Assembly (NCBI GenBank): GCA_963697675.1
Contig: CAVOOW010000003.1
Location: 186,001-250,000, forward strand
Source: CAVOOW01 sp963697675
GTDB taxonomy: Bacteria; Actinomycetota; Actinomycetes; JACCUZ01
Direction: 5' to 3'
Length of the DNA stretch: 64,000 nt
Shown here: positions 8,801 through 18,164 of the stretch, one piece after another
Position numbering within the stretch: the stretch's first letter is position 1
How the letters are laid out: the number at the start of each line of letters is the position of its first letter
Program-made: the position numbers and the translations under genes
The notes under the pieces: model-generated
The model's database searches: none
Seen by the model: the letters and a program-made list of their open reading frames with translations, nothing else
Told to the model about the DNA's origin: nothing

Positions 8801-9857
8801 CCACAGTGTTGGTACGCGGGTTGATCCAGGACACCGACCGGTCGCCACTGTTGGTCACCCACACCCCGTTCCTGCTTACCGCGACCCCGCGAGGGCTACG
8901 GCCCACCTCGATCGTCTGTACGGTGCGGCGGGTCCCCGCATCCACCCTTGAGACCGAACCGGTGGCTTCGTTGACCGCCCACACCGAGCCGAAGCCCTCA
9001 GCGATCCCGTCCGGCCGACCCCCGACCGGGACGCTGCCCACTACCTTCAGATCGTTCGCATCGACCACCGCCACGCTGTCCGCCGCCACCGCCACCGAGG
9101 TCCCGCCTGGCGCAACAAGGACCACAACGGCCGTGGCCACTGCCACCGCGAACGCTGCGACCGAAGCCACCAGCACCCGCCGACGACGACGCGGCACGCC
9201 GGGTTGGCCCGACTTGACGACCTCGGCGAACCGACGATCGCGCACCGGGTCCTCGACCGCAGCAAGCACCTCCATCACGGTCACCGGCTCCGCGATGCCC
9301 TTGAACCGCATCTGGCCCCGGCTCCGGTAACGCACCCCCGTCACCGCCCGGGCCAGGTGCACCAACTCCGCGCTGGCCAGAACCTGCCCCGGCCCGGCGG
9401 CGCTGCACAACCGGGCCGCCAAGTTCAGCGCCCCACCTCGGTAGCCTCCCTCGACCTCGACCGCCTCACCCGCATCCAGGCCGATGCCCACGGTCAGCGG
9501 AACCGACGGGTCGACCAGGGTCTGGTCGATCAACCGGTCCTGCAATGCCACCGCCGCCCTGATCGCCCGGCGCGCCGAGGAGAACACCACCAGCGCCTCA
9601 TCGCCGCGCAACTCGAGCAGCACACCCTGATCAGCCGTGACGACCTCGCGTGTGACGGCGGCAAAGCGGGCCGCCAACGCCGCGGCCGCCTCGTCGCCGT
9701 GGGTCTGGGTGAACCGGGTGTATCCCCTGACATCAGCGATCAAGAAGTAGCGAACCGTGGCATCGACATCCTGGTCGATCCCGTCGGGCACCGGCAGGGA
9801 CGAGGAAGGTTCGCGACCAGGCTCGTGGTTGGGCGACCCCGTCATGAGTCGCAGCAT
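5832..9857 (-). CDS. class III cyclase-domain / beta-propeller / peptide-binding receptor fusion (1)
   Basis: About 1341 residues from the ATG at 9857; an ATG at 9845 and a GTG at 9863 are also possible. Domains in order: cytoplasmic class III nucleotide-cyclase homology (about 36-200); a basic stretch and one transmembrane helix (about 223-250); a YVTN beta-propeller (about 255-540) built from repeats of the form GVWVTNS-G-D-SVS-ID; an ABC-type peptide-binding domain SBP_bac_5 (about 545-1010, with DGLVTYRRVDGPDGGTLVPD and KGIRYSNGVPVRAGDF); and a second propeller (about 1050-1341). Metal-binding Asp42 (ADVRGYT) and Asp86 (RGDEALVVF) and the Asn145/Arg149 pair are present. The purine-specifying lysine is replaced by Glu82, so cyclase activity is doubtful. 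The outside part probably binds a ligand. No ABC permease adjoins it. Divergent from the gene at 10071. Confidence 0.85.
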   Translation of the reverse strand: MLRLMTGSPNHEPGREPSSSLPVPDGIDQDVDATVRYFLIADVRGYTRFTQTHGDEAAAALAARFAAVTREVVTADQGVLLELRGDEALVVFSSARRAIRAAVALQDRLIDQTLVDPSVPLTVGIGLDAGEAVEVEGGYRGGALNLAARLCSAAGPGQVLASAELVHLARAVTGVRYRSRGQMRFKGIAEPVTVMEVLAAVEDPVRDRRFAEVVKSGQPGVPRRRRRVLVASVAAFAVAVATAVVVLVAPGGTSVAVAADSVAVVDANDLKVVGSVPVGGRPDGIAEGFGSVWAVNEATGSVSRVDAGTRRTVQTIEVGRSPRGVAVSRNGVWVTNSGDRSVSWINPRTNTVVKTIPVGNAPTGAAAGRGSVWVTNSLDDSVSVIDATSGQVTTTIPVGRRPTAIALSDADAWVTNSGDGTVSRIDGSRRSVSDTVTVGAGPEGVAVGGGGVWVTNTLDDTVTHIDPTADRVAATIPADRGPGGIAITSAGVWVTSEYGGTLSRIDPAGDAVVRTLALGGGPRGVAVVGGSLWITADGSPTAHRGGTLRDLSRNIGDSIDPEYLSFVWLYDGLVTYRRVDGPDGGTLVPDLATALPNLTDGGKTYIFHVRKGIRYSNGVPVRAGDFRRGLERALLQKFDATISDLYAGIIGAQDCRRSPKNCQLTGVTADDAAATVTIHLSAPDGAFLNKLAFPFTAAMPPGTPLTDVGTHPVPTTGPYMVGDYVPHQHIMLVRNPRFHEWSHAAQPDGFPDRISIGQADVNVATTEVLKGNADLAEGVPNSRVGELSTRYPDQLHLDQGPFVSYLMLNTTVKPFSDRRARQAVALVVDRDEIVDLSGGKLVVAASCRMLPPTFPAYRPDCPSTHTSGPAADLAKAKQLVRASRTADAAINVVSAEARVTPYLVRLLKDLGYRNVTGITGNQYDPPAGTPLQVGFGSYGPGYPSPDAVYEPLMHCGAGFFNVAKVCDHGFDKAVVAARDLQATDPGAARVAWQKIEQTALSDAAYVPVTSGLLPALTSRRAHNFQRSAVLGQLWDEMWVEPSPTPPQGRPALHPNRKLATVTARIPLSTKPANSTVGDVWIPGPADGQVWRINSATNRVTAKIHAGKNPAQVAAGLGAVWISDTDGGTVVRIDPATNRVTKTIPVGPAPFGIGIMSGRVWVAVTGTHTVVGIDPATNKVTTKLPFGPTKADGIATLGVGVDALWVSLSLDNVVYRVDPTGRLPALALHVPTQAGLVDNDLAVGEGAVWRTDGIGGAVLRLDPGTGQIVKTIRVRPEPTSVAVVQGAVWVYSRNDGYGVISRIDPATNRIAATVAVRGDGLVPSSSGIWSLDIGSGFYRIAP

Positions 9858-10070
9858 AAGCACGACCTGCCAAACTCGCGACGAATCATCGCGGTTAGCG
9901 CCTCGAGAGACGTATCCCTCTGGTGGACCTTCCTGGACTGAGCCGCCCCGTAACCACCACTTACTGGCGGACCTTGTTGCTGAAGCCCCGGGGTGTTGGC
10001 GAGGGAGCGCGGGATCACGCCTCCGGCGGGGGAGTTGGCCGTACGCTGTCGGCAAACCGCGGAGGGGCCT

Positions 10071-13000
10071 GTGAACTGTGCAGCCTGTGGGACCCAGAAC
10101 GATTCGGCGCGCAAATTCTGCATGGAGTGCGGAACTCCGCTGGCACCGATCTGCTCGCACTGCGGGGCAGTGAATCCTCCGGCCGGGAAGTTCTGCGGCG
10201 AGTGCGGCTACGCGCTCACCTCGGAACGGTTGCCGGAGGTCACTGATCCCTCCTCTGTCGTTGCGTCCTGGCCCACGACCGAGCGGCGGCTCGTGTCCGT
10301 CTTGTTCCTCGATCTGGTCGGCTTCACGGCTATGTCCGAGCACCGCGACGCGGAGGACATGCGGGCTCTTCTCGGCACCTACTTCGAAACAGCGCAGACC
10401 GTGATCGCACGCCACGGTGGCGTGGTCGAGAAGTTCATCGGTGACGCCGTGATGGCGGTTTGGGGCGCGCCGATCACCCGTGAGGACGATGCGGAGCGGG
10501 CTGTACGCGCGGGGTTGGAGCTCGTGGACGCGGTGGCGGGGCTGGGTGCGGCCACCGGATCCGCACTCTTGGCGCGCTGCGGGGTGCTCACCGGCGAGGC
10601 CGCGACCACTCATGGCGCGGATCACCAGGGCACAGTCACCGGCGACATGGTGAACACTGCGTCACGACTACAGTCCGCCGCCGAGCCCGGCTGGGTGCTT
10701 GTCGGCGAGGCCACTCACCGAGCGGCGTCCGGCGCGATCGCGTTCGAGGCGGCCGGATACCTCACGTTGAAGGGCAAGCAGGCGCAGGTCCGCGCTTGGC
10801 GCGCGCTCCGGGTCGTGGCGGAGCGCAAGGGACAGAACCGGATGGCCATCGAGCCGCCGTTTGTGGGGCGCACCGAGGAGATGCGGCTGGTCAAGGAGCT
10901 TCTCCACGCCACCGGGCGCGAAGGCAAGGCCCGAGTCGTGTCGGTGACAGGCATCGGGGGCATCGGCAAGTCGCGCCTGTTGTGGGAGCTGCAGAAGTAT
11001 GTCGACGGACTGGCCGAGACGATCTGGTGGCACCACGGCCGTTGCCCGTCGTACGGGGAGGGCATCACGTTCTGGGCGCTCGGTGAGATGGTGCGGATGC
11101 GCGCCGGGATCGCCGAGACCGACTCACCCGGAGTCTCTCGATCCAGGCTCTCCGCCTCCGTGGCAGAGCACGTCCCCGACGAGGACGAGCGCCGGTGGGT
11201 CGAGCCTCGCCTGGCCTTCCTGCTAGGCCTGGACGGTCGTCCTACCGGCGGCGGCGAGGAGATCTTTGCCGCTTGGCGCACGTTCTTCGAGAGGATCAGT
11301 GACGCGGGCAGCGTCGTCATGGTGTTCGAGGACCTTCAGTGGGCCGACACCGGGCTGCTGGAGTTCATCGAGTCGCTGCTGGAGTGGTCGCGCAACCACC
11401 CGATCTTCATCGTTACCCTGGCCCGCCCGGAGCTGGCAGACCGCCGACCCGCGTGGGGCGCAGGCACCAGGAACCTCATGTCGTTGCACCTCGAGCCGTT
11501 GGCCGACATGACCATGACCGAGCTGGTCCGCGGTCTTGTGCCCGGTGCTGACACTGCCTCCATCACCCGGATCGTCGAGCGGGCCGAAGGGATGCCGCTC
11601 TATGCGGTCGAGATGATCCGGATGCTCGCCGATCGTGGTGTGTTGCGTGCCGGCCAGGACGTGTACGAGCTCGTCGGTGACTTCGGCGAGCTCGAGGTGC
11701 CCGAGACACTGCACGCATTGATTGCCTCCCGGCTCGACGGGCTCAGCCACGAGGACAGGGCACTCCTGCAGGACGCGGCCATCCTCGGTAAGTGCTTCAC
11801 GATAGAGGCCCTTTCGGCGGTCACGGGTGACGGCCCGCCCATCCTCGAGACACGGCTGCTCGACCTGAGCCGGCGAGAGTTTTTGGCGCGCGAATCGGAC
11901 CAACGCTCTCCTGAGCGCGGCCAGTACGCGTTTCTTCAGGGCATCATCCGGGAGATCGCCTACGGCATGCTGTCGAAGGCCGACCGCCGGGCCAAGCACC
12001 TCGCGGTGGCGCACCACTTCGAGTCGGCGGGTGACGACGAGCTCGCCGGTGCGGTCGCGGCGCACTACGTGGAGGCGCTTCGCGCGACACCGGCCGGGCC
12101 AGACCGCGACGCCTTGAGCGCCCGCGCGCGGGACTGGCTCGCGCAAGCGGCCGACCGCGCAGCCAAGCTGGGATCTCCCGAGCAGGCTCTGGTCCTCAGC
12201 GAGCAGGCCTTGGAGATCACCCCAGCCGGGCCGGAGCGCGCCTCGATCCTGCAGGGTGCCGCGGGCGCCGCAAACGACGCCCTCCAGGGCGACGAGCAGC
12301 TCGCCTACCTCCGGGAAGCCGTGACCATCCTCGGCGGGCTGGCCGACATAGACGCCGAGATGGCGGCGATGGGCATGCTCGGCACTTCGCTCGGAGACCA
12401 GGACCGGGTGGAGGAGCTGAGGACGGTCGTCGAGGGAATGCGAGCGCGCATCGATGCCACCACCGATGCCCGTGCCCGGGCGGAGTACGACCACGTTCTT
12501 GGCTACCTCCTGTATTTCGACTGCGACCTCGACGGCTCGCTCGCCGCCATCGACCGGTCTCTGGCCGGCTACGAAGCCGCCAGCGCGTGGGACCGGTTCC
12601 ACAAGGCGCTGGCCAACCGAGCGCATGCCCTGGCGGGCCTGGGCCGGCACCGAGAGTCGATCGCCCTGCGCCGCGGCATGCTCGCAATCGCGACGGAGGA
12701 GAACGACCTGCGGACGGCGGCGACGGTGCTGCTCGGCCTGGCGCTCGAGGCGGACGAGTGGGTTCAGGCGTACGAGCAATCCCTGGAGGCTGCCGCGTTT
12801 GCACGGCGCGGTGGCTGCCGCGGACCCGAGATAAGAGCGCTGGCCAATGCGGCCGAGTTCGCCGTGGAGACCGGAGCGTGGTCGACCGCGGACGAGCTGC
12901 TTGCCGACCTGCAGTCACGGCCGGGTCTGCCGGATCAGGTATTGGACGGTTCCCTACTGGACGCCGCCCTGCTCGCGGCTTACCGCGGTGACCACGCCCG

Positions 13001-13550
13001 TGCGCAGGCGACCATGAACCGGGTCAGCGAAGACACCGCGAATTCCGCCAACACCACCCTCCTGGCCTGGTACCGGCGCGTCCGATCGGTGCTCATGCTG
13101 ATGGAGGGTGACCTGACCGGGGCGTTCGACGAGGGGATCGCTGCCATCGATGCCGAGCCGGTAGTCGGCCCCAACAGCACGATGGCCGCCTCATTCGCCG
13201 GGCGAGCGGCGCTCTGGCTCGGTGACACCGCGCGGTCACGAGAGGCGCTCGCCCGGATGCCGGTCGAGCACAAGCGATGGCACTGCGCGGTTCGCCGCGC
13301 CCTCGAGGCCGGGGTAGCGGCACTCGAGGGACGCCCCGACGATGCCGCCACGGTCTACGACAGTGTGCTGGCCGGGCGACTCGCCGCAAGCGACCCGTTC
13401 AGTCACGCCTTGATCACACTGGACGCGGCGGCCGTGCTGCCTGAGGACCTGCTGCCCGAAGGTGCGGTCACCGCGGCGCGGGCCTACCTCACGGATTTGC
13501 GGGCAGCTGGTCTGCTGGCTCGGCTCGCCCGAGCGGAGGTGCGGACGTAG
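10071..13550 (+). CDS. zinc-ribbon / adenylyl cyclase / AAA ATPase / TPR signalling protein
   Basis: 1159 residues from the GTG at 10071, chosen because GGAGGGG lies just upstream and the protein then starts MNCAACGTQN, the usual opening of the family. There are two zinc ribbons (C3/C6, C17/C20; C28/C31, C42/C45). A complete class III cyclase domain (about 72-250) has metal-binding Asp81 and Asp125, substrate Lys121 (EKFIGD), Asp192, Asn195 and Arg199, so adenylyl cyclase activity is plausible. A large AAA/STAND-type ATPase has Walker A GIGGIGKS (294-301) and Walker B VVMVFEDLQWAD. The C-terminal third is helical TPR-like. No signal peptide is seen. It lies between two membrane-bound cyclase-domain receptors, suggesting a shared circuit. 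Confidence 0.88.
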   Translation: MNCAACGTQNDSARKFCMECGTPLAPICSHCGAVNPPAGKFCGECGYALTSERLPEVTDPSSVVASWPTTERRLVSVLFLDLVGFTAMSEHRDAEDMRALLGTYFETAQTVIARHGGVVEKFIGDAVMAVWGAPITREDDAERAVRAGLELVDAVAGLGAATGSALLARCGVLTGEAATTHGADHQGTVTGDMVNTASRLQSAAEPGWVLVGEATHRAASGAIAFEAAGYLTLKGKQAQVRAWRALRVVAERKGQNRMAIEPPFVGRTEEMRLVKELLHATGREGKARVVSVTGIGGIGKSRLLWELQKYVDGLAETIWWHHGRCPSYGEGITFWALGEMVRMRAGIAETDSPGVSRSRLSASVAEHVPDEDERRWVEPRLAFLLGLDGRPTGGGEEIFAAWRTFFERISDAGSVVMVFEDLQWADTGLLEFIESLLEWSRNHPIFIVTLARPELADRRPAWGAGTRNLMSLHLEPLADMTMTELVRGLVPGADTASITRIVERAEGMPLYAVEMIRMLADRGVLRAGQDVYELVGDFGELEVPETLHALIASRLDGLSHEDRALLQDAAILGKCFTIEALSAVTGDGPPILETRLLDLSRREFLARESDQRSPERGQYAFLQGIIREIAYGMLSKADRRAKHLAVAHHFESAGDDELAGAVAAHYVEALRATPAGPDRDALSARARDWLAQAADRAAKLGSPEQALVLSEQALEITPAGPERASILQGAAGAANDALQGDEQLAYLREAVTILGGLADIDAEMAAMGMLGTSLGDQDRVEELRTVVEGMRARIDATTDARARAEYDHVLGYLLYFDCDLDGSLAAIDRSLAGYEAASAWDRFHKALANRAHALAGLGRHRESIALRRGMLAIATEENDLRTAATVLLGLALEADEWVQAYEQSLEAAAFARRGGCRGPEIRALANAAEFAVETGAWSTADELLADLQSRPGLPDQVLDGSLLDAALLAAYRGDHARAQATMNRVSEDTANSANTTLLAWYRRVRSVLMLMEGDLTGAFDEGIAAIDAEPVVGPNSTMAASFAGRAALWLGDTARSREALARMPVEHKRWHCAVRRALEAGVAALEGRPDDAATVYDSVLAGRLAASDPFSHALITLDAAAVLPEDLLPEGAVTAARAYLTDLRAAGLLARLARAEVRT

Positions 13551-13601
13551 CTTGGGTGGTTTGCGACCCGGGAGGCCGTTGAGAAGAAGTCGCAGGGCGC
13601 T

Positions 13602-16600
13602 TCACTGCACCCACATCGCGGCGGTCAGCGGTCCGTACTGCGGGGAGACGAAAACCTGCCCAACACGGTGGCTGACGAAGTCAAGTCGCTGGCTGTTGAA
13701 GAGGGGAATGATCGCGGCCGCATCGACCATCTTTCGGTCGAGGGCCGCCCATGCGTCGCTCGCCGCCCCTGGATCATCGACCTGTAGGTCGAGGGCAGTC
13801 GATATCTCCCCCTCGAGTTCGCAGAAGCCCGAGATATTGAACGCGTCAGGTTTGCAGGTCGCCAGGGCGACGAAGAAGTTCGACGCCGCGGGGTAGTCCG
13901 CGCCCCAGCCGATGATGGTGGCCTCGAAGGCCTTCGGGTCAAAGACCGTGGTGAAGTACTGATCGTCCGCAACGCGTCGGACGGAAGCCTTGTAACCAAG
14001 GGTCTTCAGTACGCGGACTACCTCCGTCGCCTTCGGCCCCACGTCGGCGGCCAACGCGTCACTGATGACCACCCTCACTGTGCGGTGCGCGGTGCCTGAG
14101 TGCGCTGCGAGATCGCGCGCTTTTTCCACATCTGGGCCGGTGTACTTGCCGTCCGGGTTCGCGTTTGTTGTGAAGGGACAGTAGGCCTGGTAGCCCTGGA
14201 AGTCCGGCGGGATGACCTGACAGGTAACCGGCCCGGAGAAGCTGGTCGGTACCCGTGCCAGGGTGTTTCGGTCTAGCGCCCACGCGACGGCACGACGTGC
14301 GTCTGGGTTGTTGAAGGGTGGCTGGGTCGTGTTCAACGCCAGAAAGCGGGTGAAAGTGCCGGGGTTGATGTGCATCCGCGTCCCGTACCGTGTGCGCAGG
14401 TCAGCGACCGACCCGGTCGGCACCGGCGCCCAGGTCAGGTCAGCACGTCCGTCGGTGATCTGACGCAGAGCCTCCTTGTCGTCGTATCCGGTGAGTAGCA
14501 CGATCCGGTCCGGGTAACTGTCTGGCTGAGCGGCCGCGGACCAGACGTGGAAGCGCGGGTTGCGCACCAGCTCGAGCCTGCCGTGCCCCGTCTGTCCGGG
14601 GGGTTCGCCTTCCATAGGTGCGTACGACTTCACCATGTACGGGCCGGTTGCCGGGAGGAAACCGCCGGCTGGCAGGTGGAGGGGAGTCCCGCCCGGCACG
14701 GCGGACGCGGTAGGGAGCGCAAGCTGATACAGAAACTCCGGTGTCCTCTGGGTCAAGTGGAATGTAATGGTGCCGGCGTCGTCGTCGGCGACGATGCCGT
14801 CGGTCAGGTCGCAGCTGGTCGGTCCGGGCGAGTTGGTCTTCGTGGCGCGGGCGACCTGACGCAGGCAGTTCGTTGCCCCTTTGATTGCGGCCGCGTAATA
14901 GGTGTTGAAGGAATGGCGATTGACGTGGAGCAGGCTGCGCTCGATCCCCCGCCCAACGTCGCTGGCTCGGACCGGCGAGCCAGTGGAATAGCGAACACCC
15001 TTACGCACGTGAAAAACGTAGGTGAGCCCACCATCAGTCGGGTCTGGCAGGGTTGTCGCCAGGTCGGGAACCAGGACAGCCCCTTGCGCCCCCGCCACGT
15101 GGCGGTAGCCGACCAGGCCGTCATTGGTCAGCTGCGCCAGCCGAGTCGAGGCCGATCCATAGGCGTCGATAGGGTCGAGAATCGTCGGGTCACCGCCGGG
15201 ATCGCCGTCGAAGTCCAAGGCCGGTCCGACCACGGTCAGGACGCCACCGCGGTGCAGCGCCGAGCCGCCTGCGGCATTGGTGAACCACAGCCGGTCCTGG
15301 ACGAAGGTCAACCCGAGCGGGGCGCCGCCGACCCGGACCGTGTCGAGCAGGGTGAACCGGCGGGTGCTGATTCGGCTGAGCGTGCCGGCGTGCTCGCTGC
15401 TCACCCACACAGCCTGCCTCCAGGTGGCAACGCCGTAGGCGCCCCCGCTGCGTGCGATGGTGCGGGAGGTCTCGCTGTTGTCCTCGACGTCGATCCGTGA
15501 CAGCGAGCCGTCGAGGTTGTTAGCCACCCACGCGGCACCGTCGCCCACCGCGATGCCTACGGGTCCGTTCCCGACAGTGATGGTGTCCTCGACCGCTCTT
15601 GCTACGGGGTTGATGCGAGAGACCGTGCCGTCGGCCTGGTTGGTGACCCACAGGGAGCCGGCGCCGTAGGCGATGCCGGTCGGGCTTGCCCCGACGTGCA
15701 GGCCGGCGCGAACCTGGTTGGTGGCCGGGTCGATCTCGGAGATCGACGCGTCCAGGGTGTTGGTCACCCAGACCTTCCCAGCCGCCACAATGATGCCGGT
15801 CGGGCCGGGTCGCACCGGGATCGTTACTGTCCTCGAAGTAGCCGGATCGATCTTGGACACGGTCGCATCCCCGGAGTTGGCCACCCACACGGCACCCGCC
15901 CCGACGGCCACTCCTGACGGCGACGCGCCGACGCTGACGGGCACCGATACCTCGGTCCCCGGCTTGATGCGCGACACCGACCCGTCGGTCGAGTTCGTCA
16001 CCCACACACTGCCGTAGCCCGACGCCACCGCGCTGGGTCGCTGGCCCACATCAACCGCGGCGCTGATTCGTGGCTCGTCTCCGGGGCCGATCACCCCGAC
16101 GGCGTTCTCCCCGACCGTCACCGTCGGTGCGGACCGGGTCAACAGATACCCAGCCGTTACGGCGAGCGCGACCACGAGTACGGCGGCCAACGCCACGACC
16201 AGGCGGCGGCGCTGCCGGCGGGTATAGAGCGGCACGATCGATGGTCGCCGGGAGGCGACCGCCTCGGCGTTGACCTCGTCCGGGACCAGCCGGTAGACCC
16301 GCCACGGGTCCTCGACCCCCTTCAGGGTCTGCGGCTCCCCGCCCTCGAAATGCCGGTCCGAGCCGGTCATCAGGTCCCGCACACTGCCCGACACCAACAC
16401 CTGCCCGGCCCCGGCGAGGGCGGCGATCCGGGCCCCGATGACCACCGCCATCCCACCGACCTTGCCCCCGACCATCTCGCACTCACCCATGTGCACCCCG
16501 GCCCGGACCGCGATCCCCAACGGCGCCACCGCGGCGGTGATCGACTCCGCGCAGCGCACCGCCCGCTCCGGGGCCTCGAACACCGCGAAGAACCCGTCCC

Positions 16601-16784
16601 CCGCGGTGTCCATCTCCCGCCCGCCGAACACCTTCAGCTCCCGGCGCACCAGCGCGTTATGCCGCTCCACCAGATCCCGCCAGCCCCGGTCCCCCAGCTG
16701 CGCGGCGCGCTCGGTCGAACCCACGATGTCAGTGAACAACACCGTGGCCAGAAACCGGCGCGTGGCCAGCCGACGCTGCGGCAT
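13602..16784 (-). CDS. class III cyclase-domain / beta-propeller / peptide-binding receptor fusion (2)
   Basis: 1060 residues, start ATG at 16784. It is a paralogue of the gene at 5832 with the same core order: cyclase homology (about 1-175), basic stretch and one transmembrane helix (about 191-216), YVTN beta-propeller (about 220-510) and SBP_bac_5 peptide-binding domain (about 520-1060, with KGVRYSTGSPVRASDVGRG). It lacks the second C-terminal propeller. Metal Asp19 (LFTDIVGSTE) and Asp63 (DTAGDGFFAVF) remain. The substrate lysine position is Asp59 and the catalytic Asn is Val115, so the domain is probably a nucleotide-binding or protein-interaction module. It converges with the ATPase gene (51 bp between stops) and is followed upstream by repeat copy B. 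Confidence 0.85.
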   Translation of the reverse strand: MPQRRLATRRFLATVLFTDIVGSTERAAQLGDRGWRDLVERHNALVRRELKVFGGREMDTAGDGFFAVFEAPERAVRCAESITAAVAPLGIAVRAGVHMGECEMVGGKVGGMAVVIGARIAALAGAGQVLVSGSVRDLMTGSDRHFEGGEPQTLKGVEDPWRVYRLVPDEVNAEAVASRRPSIVPLYTRRQRRRLVVALAAVLVVALAVTAGYLLTRSAPTVTVGENAVGVIGPGDEPRISAAVDVGQRPSAVASGYGSVWVTNSTDGSVSRIKPGTEVSVPVSVGASPSGVAVGAGAVWVANSGDATVSKIDPATSRTVTIPVRPGPTGIIVAAGKVWVTNTLDASISEIDPATNQVRAGLHVGASPTGIAYGAGSLWVTNQADGTVSRINPVARAVEDTITVGNGPVGIAVGDGAAWVANNLDGSLSRIDVEDNSETSRTIARSGGAYGVATWRQAVWVSSEHAGTLSRISTRRFTLLDTVRVGGAPLGLTFVQDRLWFTNAAGGSALHRGGVLTVVGPALDFDGDPGGDPTILDPIDAYGSASTRLAQLTNDGLVGYRHVAGAQGAVLVPDLATTLPDPTDGGLTYVFHVRKGVRYSTGSPVRASDVGRGIERSLLHVNRHSFNTYYAAAIKGATNCLRQVARATKTNSPGPTSCDLTDGIVADDDAGTITFHLTQRTPEFLYQLALPTASAVPGGTPLHLPAGGFLPATGPYMVKSYAPMEGEPPGQTGHGRLELVRNPRFHVWSAAAQPDSYPDRIVLLTGYDDKEALRQITDGRADLTWAPVPTGSVADLRTRYGTRMHINPGTFTRFLALNTTQPPFNNPDARRAVAWALDRNTLARVPTSFSGPVTCQVIPPDFQGYQAYCPFTTNANPDGKYTGPDVEKARDLAAHSGTAHRTVRVVISDALAADVGPKATEVVRVLKTLGYKASVRRVADDQYFTTVFDPKAFEATIIGWGADYPAASNFFVALATCKPDAFNISGFCELEGEISTALDLQVDDPGAASDAWAALDRKMVDAAAIIPLFNSQRLDFVSHRVGQVFVSPQYGPLTAAMWVQ

Positions 16785-16923
16785 GACCGCAGTCTGCTCC
16801 CCTCCGGCGCCGACCGCCCAGGCCTTTCGATCGGCGGCCGCCCCAACCGCTTACTTCGCGGAGCTTGATGTGGTGAGGGACTGTTCCCTCATACGGACCC
16901 CTTCGACTGCGTGTCGGCAAGAT

Positions 16924-17027
16924 CTCAGTCCCGGATATTTCACCGGACAACGCTCGTGGCCCGCACGTTCGTGGCGCCTACCCGTACAGCGCTAGGTCGT
17001 TCCTAGCGCGCGGCTACCTCGACTGAG
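16924..17027 (+). repeat. 104-bp sigA-tail repeat, copy B
   Basis: Second direct copy, the most diverged of the three, with the same ctcagtc/gactgag ends. The internal hairpin is perfect here: gcgctagg, loop tcgtt, cctagcgc. The terminal frame reads R-S-F-L-A-R-G-Y-L-D-stop. With copy A it brackets the three-gene cyclase cluster. Confidence 0.8.
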
Positions 17028-17148
17028 CACCGCCTCCGAAACCCGTCTCTGCAGGTCATTCCTGAAGGAGTGGGGCCTGTCAAGCCCCTGATTGCTCGTG
17101 TTTTGATCTTCTTCGTCGTGTTCAGAGCGCGGAGATGGGGCGTCGGGG

Positions 17149-17199
17149 GTCAAGGCTCGGGGCGCAGCCCCGACCGCGTAGCGGCCGCAGGGCCTTGAC
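17149..17199. other. candidate structured RNA or DNA segment near IS110 remnant
   Basis: Can fold into a three-way junction. The outer 8-bp stem is gtcaaggc (17149-17156) with gccttgac (17192-17199). Inside are a 7-bp hairpin tcggggc/gccccga and a 4-bp hairpin ccgc-gta-gcgg. It lies about 260 bp beyond the transposase stop. IS110-family elements encode a guide (bridge) RNA in a non-coding end, so this could be part of one; that is speculation from folding and position only. Confidence 0.25.
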
Positions 17200-17462
17200 G
17201 TCGGCGCCGCTGGGCACAGGCTATTCAGGCGGAGAAGGTCAGGTGGGTCGTCTGCTCCGGGGTTTCGTCGGGAAGGGCGTGTCCGTCTTCATGGCCGGTC
17301 CCGGCCTAGGGCAGGCGGTGAGGCTGCCGGTCATTTCTTCGCCGTCGTAGTGGCGGCATGAGGCGGTTCGGACCTGCACGGTCGGCGGGGTCAATCAGCG
17401 GGGGCGACCTCGCCGTGAGGGGGTCATGACCTGCACGACCCGCGCCGACCGGTGTTCGCGGC

Positions 17463-18161
17463 TCACGCCGCGCGCAGGGCGCGGACCTCGTGGTCACGCA
17501 ACCCGTAGAAGACCAACCCGAGCTGTTCGCGGGCGGCCGCGACCGTGGCGATGTTGCGGCCACGCCGGACGGCGACCCGCTCCCGGATCGCGCCGATGTG
17601 GGAGGTCGCGGGCAGGATCTTGACCGACTCCACCGCCGCCCAGCGAACCAACCTCGAGCCCTGCTTGGTGATCCGACCACGGTGCACGTGGGTGTCGGAC
17701 TCGTGGTGGGTGGGGGTAAGCCCGGCCCAGCTGGTCAGCTGCGCAGGTCCCGGGAAGCGGGTGACGTCCCCGATCTCGGCGACGAAAACCGCACCCAGGA
17801 CCCCGCCGATGGCAGGGATGCGTTGGATCGCCGCGTAGCCGGGATCAGATGCCAGCCGGGTCCGGGCCAGCTTGGTGAACACCTCGATCTCGAACTCGAG
17901 ACCTTCGATGACCCGGCGCAGCGAGTCCACCCTGGCCCGGTACGGGCCCGGCAACCCGACCTCGTCGAGCAGCTGACTGCCTGCCGGCCCGAACAGGTCG
18001 GTCATCACCACCGTGACCCCGCACCTGGCCAACACTGCGTGCACCTCGGCCTTGCAACGGCTGCGTAACCCGACCAGCTTGGCCCGGCGGCGAACCAGCT
18101 CACGCAGCTCCCGGGTGGCCGGCGGCGCGATCCACGCCTCCGGCAGCCGGCCCAGGGGCAC
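17463..18161 (-). mobile_element. IS110-family transposase, N-terminally truncated remnant
   Basis: About 232 codons with clear IS110-family similarity from PLGRLPEAWIAPPATRELR onward. They include the coiled linker and the C-terminal Transposase_20 domain (IQRIPAIGGVLGAVFVAEIG, FPGPAQLTSWAGLTP), with the conserved catalytic-serine segment GRITKQGSRLVRWA. The N-terminal RuvC-like DEDD part, roughly the first 90 residues, is missing. The frame upstream of 18161 is the reverse strand of the RTX gene and is not transposase. The element therefore ends abruptly 3 bp from the RTX start codon and is not expected to be active. Confidence 0.8.
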
Positions 18162-18164
18162 GCC

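Larger units (their letters stand above)
16785..17462. other. non-coding region with repeat copy B and a structured segment
   Basis: No gene is supported. It contains 104-bp repeat copy B and, further on, a segment that can fold as a three-way junction; both are listed separately. The part next to the IS110-like remnant (about 17030-17462) is probably the non-coding end of that element, but no element boundary can be placed. Confidence 0.5.

Noticed and set aside
9858..10625. N-terminal extension of the receptor gene to 10625
   Set aside because: It would overlap the oppositely oriented ATPase gene and reads as its reverse frame; the cyclase domain starts soon after 9857.
11223..12779. 518-codon open frame on the - strand
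   Set aside because: Shadow of the ATPase-cyclase gene.
5832..16784. Peptide ABC-transporter operon around the SBP_bac_5 domains
   Set aside because: No permease or ATPase genes of the Dpp/Opp type are present; the binding domains are fused to receptors.
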